From NCBI GenBank assembly GCA_015657735.1, contig SSSX01000091.1:1-8089 (forward strand): 8,089 nucleotides of DNA, given 5' to 3'. Source of the stretch: Zoogloeaceae bacterium (GTDB lineage: Bacteria > Pseudomonadota > Gammaproteobacteria > Burkholderiales > Rhodocyclaceae). Numbering within the stretch: the first letter of the stretch is position 1; each line of letters starts with the position of its first letter. This document shows, piece after piece, positions 1 to 5,546 of the stretch. The notes under the pieces were generated by a model. That model saw only the letters and a program-made list of their open reading frames with translations, did not search any database and had not been told where the DNA came from. Position numbers and translations under genes: made by a program.

Positions 1-83
1 CCGCCGGCGACCGGTGGCGACGGGTCGGCGGGCGGCGCGGCGAGCGGGCGGGACGGCGACTTGAGCTGGATCGGCTTTTCCAT
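1..83 (-). CDS. N-terminal fragment of an unidentified protein, runs off the left edge
   Basis: On the minus strand an ATG at 83 opens a frame that stays open to the window edge, 27 complete codons. The peptide starts MEKPIQLKSPSRPLA and continues proline- and alanine-rich. This composition suits a disordered N-terminal leader before a folded domain that lies outside the window. The frame is divergent from the Crp/Fnr gene at 174, with 90 bases between the two starts. A purine-rich AGGAAA lies about 12 bases upstream of the ATG on that strand, which is far for a ribosome binding site. No family can be named from this fragment. Because GC-rich DNA gives long open frames by chance, the evidence is the start position, the sensible divergent arrangement and the lack of any competing frame. 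Confidence 0.4.
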   Translation of the reverse strand, partial: MEKPIQLKSPSRPLAAPPADPSPPVAG

Positions 84-129
84 GATTTAAACAGGGTTTC
101 CTGAAAGACTGCGGAGGACGCCGGCGGGT

Positions 130-135
130 TAAAAT
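130..135 (+). promoter_or_regulatory. Candidate -10 element for the Crp/Fnr regulator gene
   Basis: TAAAAT matches five of six bases of the TATAAT consensus. It stands out as one of the few AT-rich hexamers in GC-rich DNA and lies 38 bases before the ATG at 174, a normal distance. No convincing -35 hexamer sits 16-18 bases upstream, so the promoter may be weak or activator-dependent. Confidence 0.4.
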
Positions 136-173
136 CCCCGGCTGCCACCCCGCCCGCACTGAAAGTCCGCACC

Positions 174-866
174 ATGAGCACCGACAAGATCGACATCCCC
201 GGCCTGCTGAGCCGCATGCCCCTGTTCGGCGCACTGTCGCCGGAGGATCTGGCCCACATGGCCGCCGCCACCCGCGAACGGCGCCTGCAGAAAGGCGAGC
301 GGCTGTTCCAGCGGGGCGAGCAGCCGAAGGGCTTCTTCCTGATCGTCTGGGGGCAGGTCAAGCTGGCCTTCACGTCGGCCCAGGGCAACGAGAAGGTCGT
401 CGAAATCCTCGGGCCGCTGCAGAGCTTCGGCGAGGCCGTGATGTTCCTCGACCAGCCCTACCCGGTGCTCGGCGAGGCCCTCGCCGACACGCTGCTGCTG
501 CACATCGGCTCGAGCGCGGTGTTCGGCCAGATCGAGCAGGACCCGCGCTTCGCCCGCAAGCTGCTGGCCGGCATGTCGATCCGCCTGCACTCGATGGTCC
601 GCGACGTCGAATCCTACGCGCTGCGCTCGTCCACCCAGCGCGTCATCGGCTATCTGCTGCAACTGGCCGACAGCGCGCCGTGCGCAGCGGGCGGCCGCCA
701 CGAGATCGAGCTGCCGACCAGCAAGCAGGTCATCGCCTCGCGCCTCAGCCTGACGCCGGAAACCCTGTCGCGGATCTTCCACGAACTGTCGGACTCGGGC
801 CTGATCTCGGTGCAGGGCAAACATATCGTGATTCTCGATGCGGCGAAGCTGGCCGAACACGACTGA
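174..866 (+). CDS. Crp/Fnr-superfamily transcriptional regulator, DNR-like
   Basis: This is a cytoplasmic DNA-binding regulator of 230 residues. The N-terminal part (about residues 15-125) is a cyclic-nucleotide-binding-type beta-barrel, with the glycine-rich pattern KGERLFQRGEQPKGFF and the stretch GNEKVVEILGP...FGEAVMFLDQP. It is followed by a dimerisation helix and a winged helix-turn-helix near residues 180-215. The recognition helix TPETLSRIFHEL carries the E-x-x-S-R signature that reads TTGA half-sites in Fnr-type proteins. The N-terminal cysteine cluster that binds the Fe-S centre in Fnr is missing; the only cysteine is in SAPCAAGG. Length and wording (EKVVEI, EAVMF, PETLSRI) resemble Pseudomonas DNR, a haem-dependent nitric oxide sensor, better than Fnr or Crp. 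The DUF2249 gene next door and a TTGA-N6-TCAA site upstream of it support that reading. The ligand is inference. The ATG at 174 lacks a strong ribosome binding site, but it gives the usual family length. Confidence 0.88.
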   Translation: MSTDKIDIPGLLSRMPLFGALSPEDLAHMAAATRERRLQKGERLFQRGEQPKGFFLIVWGQVKLAFTSAQGNEKVVEILGPLQSFGEAVMFLDQPYPVLGEALADTLLLHIGSSAVFGQIEQDPRFARKLLAGMSIRLHSMVRDVESYALRSSTQRVIGYLLQLADSAPCAAGGRHEIELPTSKQVIASRLSLTPETLSRIFHELSDSGLISVQGKHIVILDAAKLAEHD

Positions 867-878
867 ACGGCCGGCCGC

Positions 879-1118
879 TCAGGCCGCTGGCGCGTGACGG
901 ATGTGGATATGGAATTCGCCGTCGGCGGTCATCTCGGTACGATGAGTGAAGCCGTTGCGCCGCAGGATGTCGTACAGCGGCCCCGGCTCGCGGTACAGCA
1001 TCAGGATCAGCTCGCCATCCGGCGCCAGCGTGTCGAGGGCTTCGAGGGTCAGGTTCATCGGCTCGGGCGGCATCAGGCCGCGGGCATCGACAATCACGGG
1101 GGCGGGAATCTCGGTCAT
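879..1118 (-). CDS. DUF2249 (TusA-like fold) small protein
   Basis: A 79-residue cytoplasmic protein, convergent with the Crp/Fnr gene with 12 bases between their stops. The opening VIVDARGLMPPEPMNLTLEAL is the DUF2249 counterpart of the TusA motif (G-L-x-C-P-E-P). Here the TusA sulfur-carrying cysteine is replaced by Pro17, so classical persulfide transfer is not expected. The middle (LAPDGELILMLYREPGPLYDILRRNGF) matches the beta-alpha-beta pattern of the fold. The C-terminus EFHIHIRH is rich in histidine. DUF2249 proteins have no settled biochemical role, but their genes often accompany denitrification and nitric-oxide-stress genes under Fnr/DNR control. That agrees with the adjacent regulator and with the dyad at 1191-1204, which lies 72 bases upstream of this start. 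The start codon lacks a clear ribosome binding site. Family assignment is fairly secure; function is not. Confidence 0.82.
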   Translation of the reverse strand: MTEIPAPVIVDARGLMPPEPMNLTLEALDTLAPDGELILMLYREPGPLYDILRRNGFTHRTEMTADGEFHIHIRHAPAA

Positions 1119-1190
1119 GGGGTCTCTCGGCGGGAATGGAGGAAGGCCGTGGCGGCATTGCCAGAGTGGCCCAAGCGCCGGCGGTGCACC

Positions 1191-1204
1191 TTGAGCGCGG
1201 TCAA
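1191..1204. promoter_or_regulatory. Putative Fnr/DNR-type operator (TTGA-N6-TCAA)
   Basis: The sequence reads TTGAGCGCGGTCAA: both outer four-base arms match the Fnr/DNR consensus TTGAT-N4-ATCAA exactly, and only the inner base of each arm differs. Its centre is 80 bases from the DUF2249 start codon on the minus strand and about 95 bases from the GTG at 1292 on the plus strand. If it acted at the usual -41.5 position it would give the DUF2249 mRNA a leader of roughly 40 bases. The expected -10 region there is poor. I saw no second copy in the window's other gene-free stretches. Confidence 0.5.
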
Positions 1205-1255
1205 GGGCGGCACGACGGACCGTCGCACGGCGCGCCGCCGGCCGCCCGGATCGGG

Positions 1256-1264
1256 TGATAAATT
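1256..1264 (+). promoter_or_regulatory. Candidate extended -10 promoter element for the small hypothetical gene
   Basis: TGATAAATT has the extended -10 form TGn followed by TAAATT, which matches four of six TATAAT bases. It lies 27 bases before the GTG start at 1292 and is a clear AT-rich island in GC-rich surroundings. There is no recognisable -35, as is common for extended -10 promoters. Confidence 0.35.
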
Positions 1265-1291
1265 GCCGGCCATGCCGAACGAGACCCGATC

Positions 1292-1648
1292 GTGAAGGAA
1301 GGCTCCGTGCTGCTCGCCGCCGTGGCCCTGGCGGCCGGCGTCGCCTACTGGTCCGACCACTACCGCCTGCCCGGCTGGGAGGCCACGCCGCCGTCCGAAG
1401 GCCCCTTCCCGCACCAGCCGCCGCAGCCGCCGGCGCGGCCCCCCGCCGTCGCCCCGGCCGGCCCGGAGCGCCTCGAGGTGCACGCCACCGCCGACCCGGC
1501 CGGCAAGGCCGCGCTGTGCGCCGAGCTGCGCGAAGTGATCCAGGGCATCGACGCCGCGCTGCTCAACCCCCAGTCGCCGGCCAGCGCCGAACAGCTCACC
1601 GCGCGCCGGCGGGTTTACGTGGACCAGCGGATCGCGCTGGGGTGCTGA
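1292..1648 (+). CDS. Small membrane-anchored hypothetical protein with paired cysteines
   Basis: A protein of 118 residues starting at GTG; I do not recognise the family. A hydrophobic segment (about residues 5-20, SVLLAAVALAAGVAYW) looks like an N-terminal membrane anchor or uncleaved signal. A proline-rich linker follows (about residues 27-58), then a charged, probably helical C-terminal part. That part holds two cysteines, C76 and the last residue C118, which could form a disulfide if the domain is periplasmic. The pattern C...IQGIDAALL...SAEQLTARRRVYVDQR...GC looks like a conserved small domain, not random coding. No ATG is usable in this frame upstream. A seven-codon ORF from an ATG at 1272 ends in a TGA overlapping the GTG, which might couple their translation. 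Only 41 bases separate it from the short ORF before sdaA, so it may head the same transcript. Confidence 0.6.
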   Translation: MKEGSVLLAAVALAAGVAYWSDHYRLPGWEATPPSEGPFPHQPPQPPARPPAVAPAGPERLEVHATADPAGKAALCAELREVIQGIDAALLNPQSPASAEQLTARRRVYVDQRIALGC

Positions 1649-1689
1649 CCGAACCGTCCCGACACGCATCGACGAGACAAGGAGAGCGC

Positions 1690-1764
1690 ATGCGCACGCC
1701 CGACTTCACCCCCCGTCCCCCGCAGCGGCGCCCGGCCGGCGCCACGCCTGCGCGCGGACGCTGA
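1690..1764 (+). CDS. Possible 24-residue upstream ORF ahead of sdaA
   Basis: An ATG at 1690 is preceded by a near-ideal ribosome binding site, AAGGAG at 1679-1684, with five bases of spacing. This is one of the best in the window. The frame encodes a 24-residue peptide rich in proline and arginine (begins MRTPDFTPRPPQRRP) and stops at 1762-1764, 16 bases before the sdaA start. sdaA itself has no comparable ribosome binding site in those 16 bases. The simplest reading is a translated leader peptide whose termination feeds ribosomes to sdaA. It could instead be a small protein in its own right, or a chance ORF next to a stray purine tract. It is not a displaced N-terminus of SdaA: it is in another frame, and SdaA is already complete. 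Confidence 0.4.
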   Translation: MRTPDFTPRPPQRRPAGATPARGR

Positions 1765-1780
1765 AGCCGAGCCGCCGCGC

Positions 1781-3160
1781 ATGGCCATCAGCGTCTTCGA
1801 TCTGTTCCGGGTCGGCATCGGCCCGTCGTCCTCGCACACCGTGGGGCCGATGCGGGCGGCGCTGGTCTTCGTCAGCGGGCTGCAGGAAAGCGGGCTGCTG
1901 GCCCGCGTCGCGGCCGTCAAGGCCGAGCTGTACGGCTCGCTCGGCGCCACCGGCAAGGGGCACGGCAGCGACAAGGCGGTGCTGCTCGGGCTGGAAGGCG
2001 AGGCGCCCGAGCGGATCGATCCGGAGCATATCGCCGGCAAGCTGGCGCGGATCCGCGGCGAGCGGTGCGTCCGCCTCGCGGGCGTGCATCCGGTGGCCTT
2101 CGTCGAGAGCGAGCATCTGATCCTGCACCGCCGCCAATCGCTGCCGTTCCACCCCAACGGAATGCGCCTGACGGCTTTCGACGCCAGCGGCGCAACGCTG
2201 GTCAACAAGGTCTATTACTCGGTCGGCGGCGGTTTCGTGGTGGACGAGGCGGCCGCCGGCGCCGACCGCATCGTGCCCGACACCACCCCGCTGGCCCATC
2301 CCTTCCACAGCGCCGACGCGCTGCTGGCGCGCTGCCGCGAGCAGCAGCTGCCGATCAGCCAGCTGATGCTCGAGAACGAGCGCGCCTGGCGCAGCGACGC
2401 GGACACCCGGGCCGGCCTGCTCGGGCTGTGGGAGGTGATGCAGGACTGCGTGCGCCGCGGCTGCGCGCACGAAGGGGTGATGCCGGGCGGGCTGCACGTG
2501 CGCCGCCGCGCCGCCGCGCTGTATCGCAAGCTGTCGAGCCAGCCCGAGGCCGGCATGCGCGATCCGCTGACGGTGATGGACTGGGTCGATCTCTACGCGC
2601 TGGCGGTCAATGAGGAGAACGCCAGCGGCGGCCGGGTCGTCACCGCCCCCACCAACGGCGCCGCCGGCATCGTGCCGGCCGTGCTGCATTACTATGCGCG
2701 CTTCTGCCCCGGCGCCAGTGACGAAGGCGTCGTCCGCTTCCTGCTCACCGCGGCGGCGATCGGCATTCTCTACAAGGAGAACGCCTCGATCTCGGGCGCC
2801 GAAGTCGGCTGCCAGGGCGAAGTCGGCGTGGCCTGCTCGATGGCCGCCGGCGGCCTCGCCGAAGTGCTGGGCGGAACGCCGGAACAGGTCGAGAATGCCG
2901 CCGAGATCGGCATGGAGCACAATCTCGGGCTGACCTGCGACCCGGTCGGCGGACTGGTCCAGGTGCCGTGCATCGAGCGCAACGCGATGGGCGCGATCAA
3001 GGCCATCAACGCCGCGCGCATGGCCCTGCGCGGCGACGGCCGGCACTTCGTGTCGCTCGACAAGGTCATCAAGACCATGCGCGACACCGGCGCCGACATG
3101 AAGCTGAAGTACAAGGAAACCGCCCGCGGCGGCCTCGCCGTTAACGTCATCGAGTGCTGA
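1781..3160 (+). CDS. sdaA: L-serine ammonia-lyase (L-serine dehydratase), single-chain, [4Fe-4S]
   Basis: This cytoplasmic enzyme deaminates L-serine to pyruvate and ammonia, a catabolic exit from serine. It has 459 residues; E. coli SdaA has 454. The start MAISVFDLFRVGIGPSSSHT aligns with the family N-terminus, with the SSSHTVGPM signature at residues 16-24, so ATG 1781 is the right start. The N-terminal beta domain is followed by the catalytic alpha domain, including EENASGGRVVTAPTNGAAG and GAEVGCQGEVGVACSMAAGG. Cluster ligands by family analogy are Cys344 (GCQGE), Cys386 (LTCDPVGG) and Cys397 (VPCIERN). The protein ends in NVIEC; this terminal Cys459 matches the tail cysteine that acts as fourth ligand in the Legionella enzyme. 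All key residues are present, so it should be active and oxygen-sensitive. gcvT follows after 31 bases, probably as an operon. No strong ribosome binding site precedes it (see the short ORF upstream). Confidence 0.96.
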   Translation: MAISVFDLFRVGIGPSSSHTVGPMRAALVFVSGLQESGLLARVAAVKAELYGSLGATGKGHGSDKAVLLGLEGEAPERIDPEHIAGKLARIRGERCVRLAGVHPVAFVESEHLILHRRQSLPFHPNGMRLTAFDASGATLVNKVYYSVGGGFVVDEAAAGADRIVPDTTPLAHPFHSADALLARCREQQLPISQLMLENERAWRSDADTRAGLLGLWEVMQDCVRRGCAHEGVMPGGLHVRRRAAALYRKLSSQPEAGMRDPLTVMDWVDLYALAVNEENASGGRVVTAPTNGAAGIVPAVLHYYARFCPGASDEGVVRFLLTAAAIGILYKENASISGAEVGCQGEVGVACSMAAGGLAEVLGGTPEQVENAAEIGMEHNLGLTCDPVGGLVQVPCIERNAMGAIKAINAARMALRGDGRHFVSLDKVIKTMRDTGADMKLKYKETARGGLAVNVIEC

Positions 3161-3191
3161 GCGCGGGCCCACGAACGACAAAGGAACCACC

Positions 3192-4322
3192 ATGAGCGAC
3201 ACCCCCTCCGAAGCGCCCCTGCTGCACACCCCGCTGTACGACCTGCACGTCTCCCTCGGCGCGAGGATGGTGCCCTTCGCCGGCTACGCGATGCCGGTGC
3301 AGTACCCGACCGGGATCATCAAGGAACACACCCACACCCGCAGCCAGGCCGGCCTGTTCGACGTCTCGCACATGGGCCAGGTGTTCCTGATCGGTCCCAA
3401 CGCGGCGGCGGCCCTCGAAACCCTGGTGCCGGTCGACATCGTCGATCTGCCGCTGGGCATGCAGCGCTACGCGCTGTTCACCAACGACACTGGCGGCGTG
3501 ATGGACGACCTGATGGTGGCCAACTTCGGCGACCGCCTGTTCGTCGTCGTCAACGCCGCCTGCAAGGCGCAGGACATCGCCCACATGCGGCAGCACCTGT
3601 CCGGCCGCTGCGAGGTCCGGGTGCTCGACGACCGCGCGCTGCTGGCGCTGCAGGGCCCGGCCGCCGGCGCGGTGATGGCGCGCCTGGCGCCCGAGACCGC
3701 GAAGATGGTGTTCATGACCACCGCCACCGTGACGCTGGCCGGCGCCGAGTGCTACATCAGCCGCTCGGGCTACACCGGCGAGGACGGCTTCGAGATTTCG
3801 GTGCCGGCCGACAAGGCCGACGCCCTCGCCCGCGAGCTGCTGAGCCACCCCGAAGTCGCGCCGATCGGCCTCGGCGCCCGCGATTCGCTGCGCCTCGAAG
3901 CCGGCCTGTGCCTCTACGGCCACGACCTCGACGTGAACACCTCGCCGGTCGAGAGCAGCCTGCTGTGGGCGCTGTCGAAGCCGCGCCGCGCCGACGGCGC
4001 CCGCCCCGGCGGCTATCCGGGCGCCGCCGTGATCCTCGGCCACATCGCCGGCGGCGTCGCGCGCAAGCGCGTCGGCCTGCGCCCGCAGGCGCGCGTGCCG
4101 GTGCGCGAGGGCGCCGAACTGGTGGACGCCGCCGGACGCAAGGTCGGCGTCGTCACCAGCGGCGGCTTCGGCCCGACGCTCGAAGCGCCGGTGGCGATGG
4201 GCTACGTCGAAACCGCGCTGGCCAAACCGGGCACGCCGCTGTCGGCCATCGTCCGCGGCAAGCCGGTGCCGGTCGAGGTGACCGGCATGCCGTTCGTGGC
4301 GCAGCGCTACTACCGCGGCTGA
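3192..4322 (+). CDS. gcvT: Glycine cleavage system T-protein (aminomethyltransferase)
   Basis: GcvT takes the aminomethyl group from lipoylated H-protein and passes it to tetrahydrofolate, giving 5,10-methylene-THF and ammonia. It acts in the cytoplasm as part of the glycine cleavage complex. The 376 residues compare with 364 in E. coli. Family landmarks run in order: TPLYDLHVSLGARMVPFAGY, QAGLFDVSHMGQ, the GGVMDDLMV motif with Asp105-Asp106 (the catalytic aspartate lies here), LALQGP, SGYTGEDGFEIS, GLGARDSLRLEAGLCLYGHD, and the C-terminal barrel motif VTSGGFGPTLEAPVAMGYV. A good ribosome binding site (AAAGGA, 3180-3185) sits six bases before the ATG. It follows sdaA by 31 bases and is probably cotranscribed. 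The usual partners gcvH and gcvP do not follow; an inverted repeat and a new promoter come next. No glycine riboswitch is visible upstream of the pair. Dimethylglycine dehydrogenase-type folate proteins are related, but length and full-length collinearity favour GcvT. Confidence 0.95.
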   Translation: MSDTPSEAPLLHTPLYDLHVSLGARMVPFAGYAMPVQYPTGIIKEHTHTRSQAGLFDVSHMGQVFLIGPNAAAALETLVPVDIVDLPLGMQRYALFTNDTGGVMDDLMVANFGDRLFVVVNAACKAQDIAHMRQHLSGRCEVRVLDDRALLALQGPAAGAVMARLAPETAKMVFMTTATVTLAGAECYISRSGYTGEDGFEISVPADKADALARELLSHPEVAPIGLGARDSLRLEAGLCLYGHDLDVNTSPVESSLLWALSKPRRADGARPGGYPGAAVILGHIAGGVARKRVGLRPQARVPVREGAELVDAAGRKVGVVTSGGFGPTLEAPVAMGYVETALAKPGTPLSAIVRGKPVPVEVTGMPFVAQRYYRG

Positions 4323-4340
4323 GCGGCCGCCGGGCGCTCC

Positions 4341-4370
4341 GGGGGCGCTTGCCCGCGTCCCGGCGCCCCC
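4341..4370. repeat. 8-bp perfect inverted repeat overlapping the dctP promoter
   Basis: GGGGGCGC at 4341-4348 is matched by its exact reverse complement GCGCCCCC at 4363-4370, with a 14-base gap. There is no T-run after the right arm, so it is not a good intrinsic terminator for gcvT. The -35 hexamer sits at the start of the gap and the -10 begins two bases after the right arm. That placement suits an operator controlling dctP, or a hairpin ending the gcvT message. Confidence 0.45.
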
Positions 4371-4377
4371 CGATAAT
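4349..4377 (+). promoter_or_regulatory. Sigma-70-type promoter for the TRAP operon
   Basis: TTGCCC (4349-4354, four of six -35 bases) and GATAAT (4372-4377, five of six -10 bases) are separated by exactly 17 bases. The -10 lies 30 bases before the dctP start codon at 4408. This is the best two-element promoter seen in the window and marks the TRAP genes as a unit separate from sdaA-gcvT. Confidence 0.6.
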
Positions 4378-4407
4378 CCAGCTCCTTTGATCTCGAGGAG
4401 TCGATCC

Positions 4408-5433
4408 ATGCAACGCAGAACCTTCATGGCCGCCGCCGCGGCGCTGTGCGCGCTGGCGAGCGGCGCGGGGCACGCCGAGACGCCCGCCTACCGTGCCGAA
4501 TACCGGCTGTCGACGACACTGGGCACGGCGTTCCCGTGGGGGCAGGCCGGCGAGCGCTGGATCGAACTGGTGAAGGAAAAGACCCAGGGCCGCATCAACA
4601 TCAAGCTGTATTCCGGCAACTCGCTGGTCGGCGGCGACCAGACGCGGGAATTCACGGCGATCCGCCAGGGCGTCATCGACATGTCGATCGGCTCGACGAT
4701 CAACTGGTCGCCGCAGGTCAAGGAGCTGAACCTGTTCTCGCTGCCCTTCCTGATGCCCGACTACAAGGCGCTCGACGCGCTGACCCAGGGCGAGGTCGGC
4801 CGGGATCTGTTCGCGGTGCTCGAGCAGCGCGATGTGGTGCCGCTGGCGTGGGGCGAGAACGGTTTCCGCGAGATGTCCAACTCGAAGCGGCCGATCGCCT
4901 CTCCGGCCGACATGAAGGGCATGAAGTTCCGCGTCGTCGGCTCGCCGCTGTACAACGAAACCTTCACCGCGCTGGGCGCCAACCCGACCCAGATGAGCTG
5001 GGCCGACGCGCAGCCGGCGCTGGCCTCGGGCGCCGTCGACGGGCAGGAAAACCCGCTGTCGGTGTTCGTCGGCGCCAAGCTGCCGACGGTCGGCCAGAAG
5101 CACCTCACGCTGTGGCACTACGTCGCCGATCCGCTGATCTTCGTCGTGAACAAGCAGGTCTGGAACAGCTGGACGGCGGCCGACCGGGAAGCCGTCCGCC
5201 AGGCCGCGCTGCAGGCCGGCCGCGAGAACGTCGACAAGGCGCGCAAGGGCATCGCCGGCACCGACAACACGGTGCTCAAACAGATCGAGGCGGCCGGCGT
5301 CGGCGTCACCCGCCTGTCGCCGGAGCAGCGCGCGGTGTTCGTGCAGGCGACCCGCCCGGTGTACGACAAATGGTCGAAGAGCATCGGCGCCGGGCTGGTG
5401 CAAAAGGCCGAAGCCGCCATCGCCAAGCGCTGA
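4408..5433 (+). CDS. dctP: TRAP transporter substrate-binding protein (DctP family)
   Basis: The periplasmic binding protein of a TRAP transporter captures an organic acid and delivers it to the membrane subunits. The 341 residues start at ATG 4408, with GAGGAG at 4395-4400 seven bases upstream; a TTG 21 bases earlier would precede that site and is rejected. Residues 1-23 form a signal peptide ending GHA. It opens QRRTFM, faintly twin-arginine-like, though Sec export is equally possible. DctP-family landmarks resemble SiaP: a helical region with LVGGDQTREFTAIRQGVIDM, then ADMKGMKFRVVG with Arg175 (the conserved carboxylate-binding arginine), and VDGQENPLSVF with Asn215 in the binding pocket. 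The ligand is therefore most likely a carboxylate; whether C4-dicarboxylate, keto acid or another acid cannot be told. The symbol is the family name, not a substrate claim. dctQ and dctM follow in the same direction, after a 113-base gap holding two palindromes. Confidence 0.93.
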   Translation: MQRRTFMAAAAALCALASGAGHAETPAYRAEYRLSTTLGTAFPWGQAGERWIELVKEKTQGRINIKLYSGNSLVGGDQTREFTAIRQGVIDMSIGSTINWSPQVKELNLFSLPFLMPDYKALDALTQGEVGRDLFAVLEQRDVVPLAWGENGFREMSNSKRPIASPADMKGMKFRVVGSPLYNETFTALGANPTQMSWADAQPALASGAVDGQENPLSVFVGAKLPTVGQKHLTLWHYVADPLIFVVNKQVWNSWTAADREAVRQAALQAGRENVDKARKGIAGTDNTVLKQIEAAGVGVTRLSPEQRAVFVQATRPVYDKWSKSIGAGLVQKAEAAIAKR

Positions 5434-5444
5434 CGCGGGGGCAC

Positions 5445-5470
5445 GTGGGGGCGAATGAATTCGCCCCCAC
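5445..5470. repeat. REP-like perfect hairpin (11-bp arms, 4-base loop) between dctP and dctQ
   Basis: Two 11-base arms, GTGGGGGCGAA (5445-5455) and its exact reverse complement (5460-5470), flank a TGAA loop. On the minus strand the core reads GCGAATTCATTCGC, the look of repetitive extragenic palindromes found in Pseudomonas and relatives. No T-run follows, so it is not a standard terminator. Its place just after the binding-protein gene fits an mRNA-stabilising or attenuating role, giving more DctP than permease. Only one copy is in this window, so repetitiveness is not shown. Confidence 0.6.
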
Positions 5471-5504
5471 AGCGGGCCTCAGGCCAGACTGTCCGCCCTC
5501 CATC

Positions 5505-5524
5505 CGGGCCGGCGCGCCGGCCCG
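5505..5524. repeat. 20-bp perfect GC palindrome upstream of dctQ
   Basis: The 20 bases are their own reverse complement, centred on GGCGCGCC, with no spacer. It lies 35 bases after the REP-like hairpin and 22 bases before the dctQ start. A perfect self-complementary stretch this long could be a protein-binding site or part of a compound REP element. In RNA it would need to open a small loop. GC-rich DNA makes short GC palindromes common, but 20 bases is long. Confidence 0.45.
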
Positions 5525-5546
5525 CAACTTCTGATCGACCTGCTTC

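Noticed and set aside
129..860. Long open frame on the minus strand opposite the Crp/Fnr gene
   Set aside because: Antisense shadow of a well-recognised gene. Its Ala/Arg/Gln/His-rich composition is typical of the reverse strand of GC-rich codons and it matches no family.
867..878. Bidirectional terminator between the convergent regulator and DUF2249 genes
   Set aside because: The 12-base gap contains a short CGGCCGGCCG palindrome but no T-tract on either strand.
1649..1780. Glycine riboswitch upstream of sdaA-gcvT
   Set aside because: A GGAGAG start is present at 1681, but the conserved CCGAAGG-type loop and the closing CTCTCAGG-type arm are absent, and the stretch holds a short ORF. The 31-base gap before gcvT is too short for an aptamer.
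1706..3229. 507-codon minus-strand frame opposite sdaA
   Set aside because: It mirrors third-position GC of sdaA, has low-complexity composition and crosses several real gene boundaries.
3147..5403. Two minus-strand frames of over 400 codons opposite gcvT and dctP
   Set aside because: Shadow frames: the plus-strand genes are complete with conserved motifs, and the antisense proteins show no domain and no sensible start signals.
5445..5470. Intrinsic terminator after dctP
   Set aside because: The hairpin is strong but no T-run follows, and dctQ/dctM, which need cotranscription with dctP, lie downstream without a promoter of their own.
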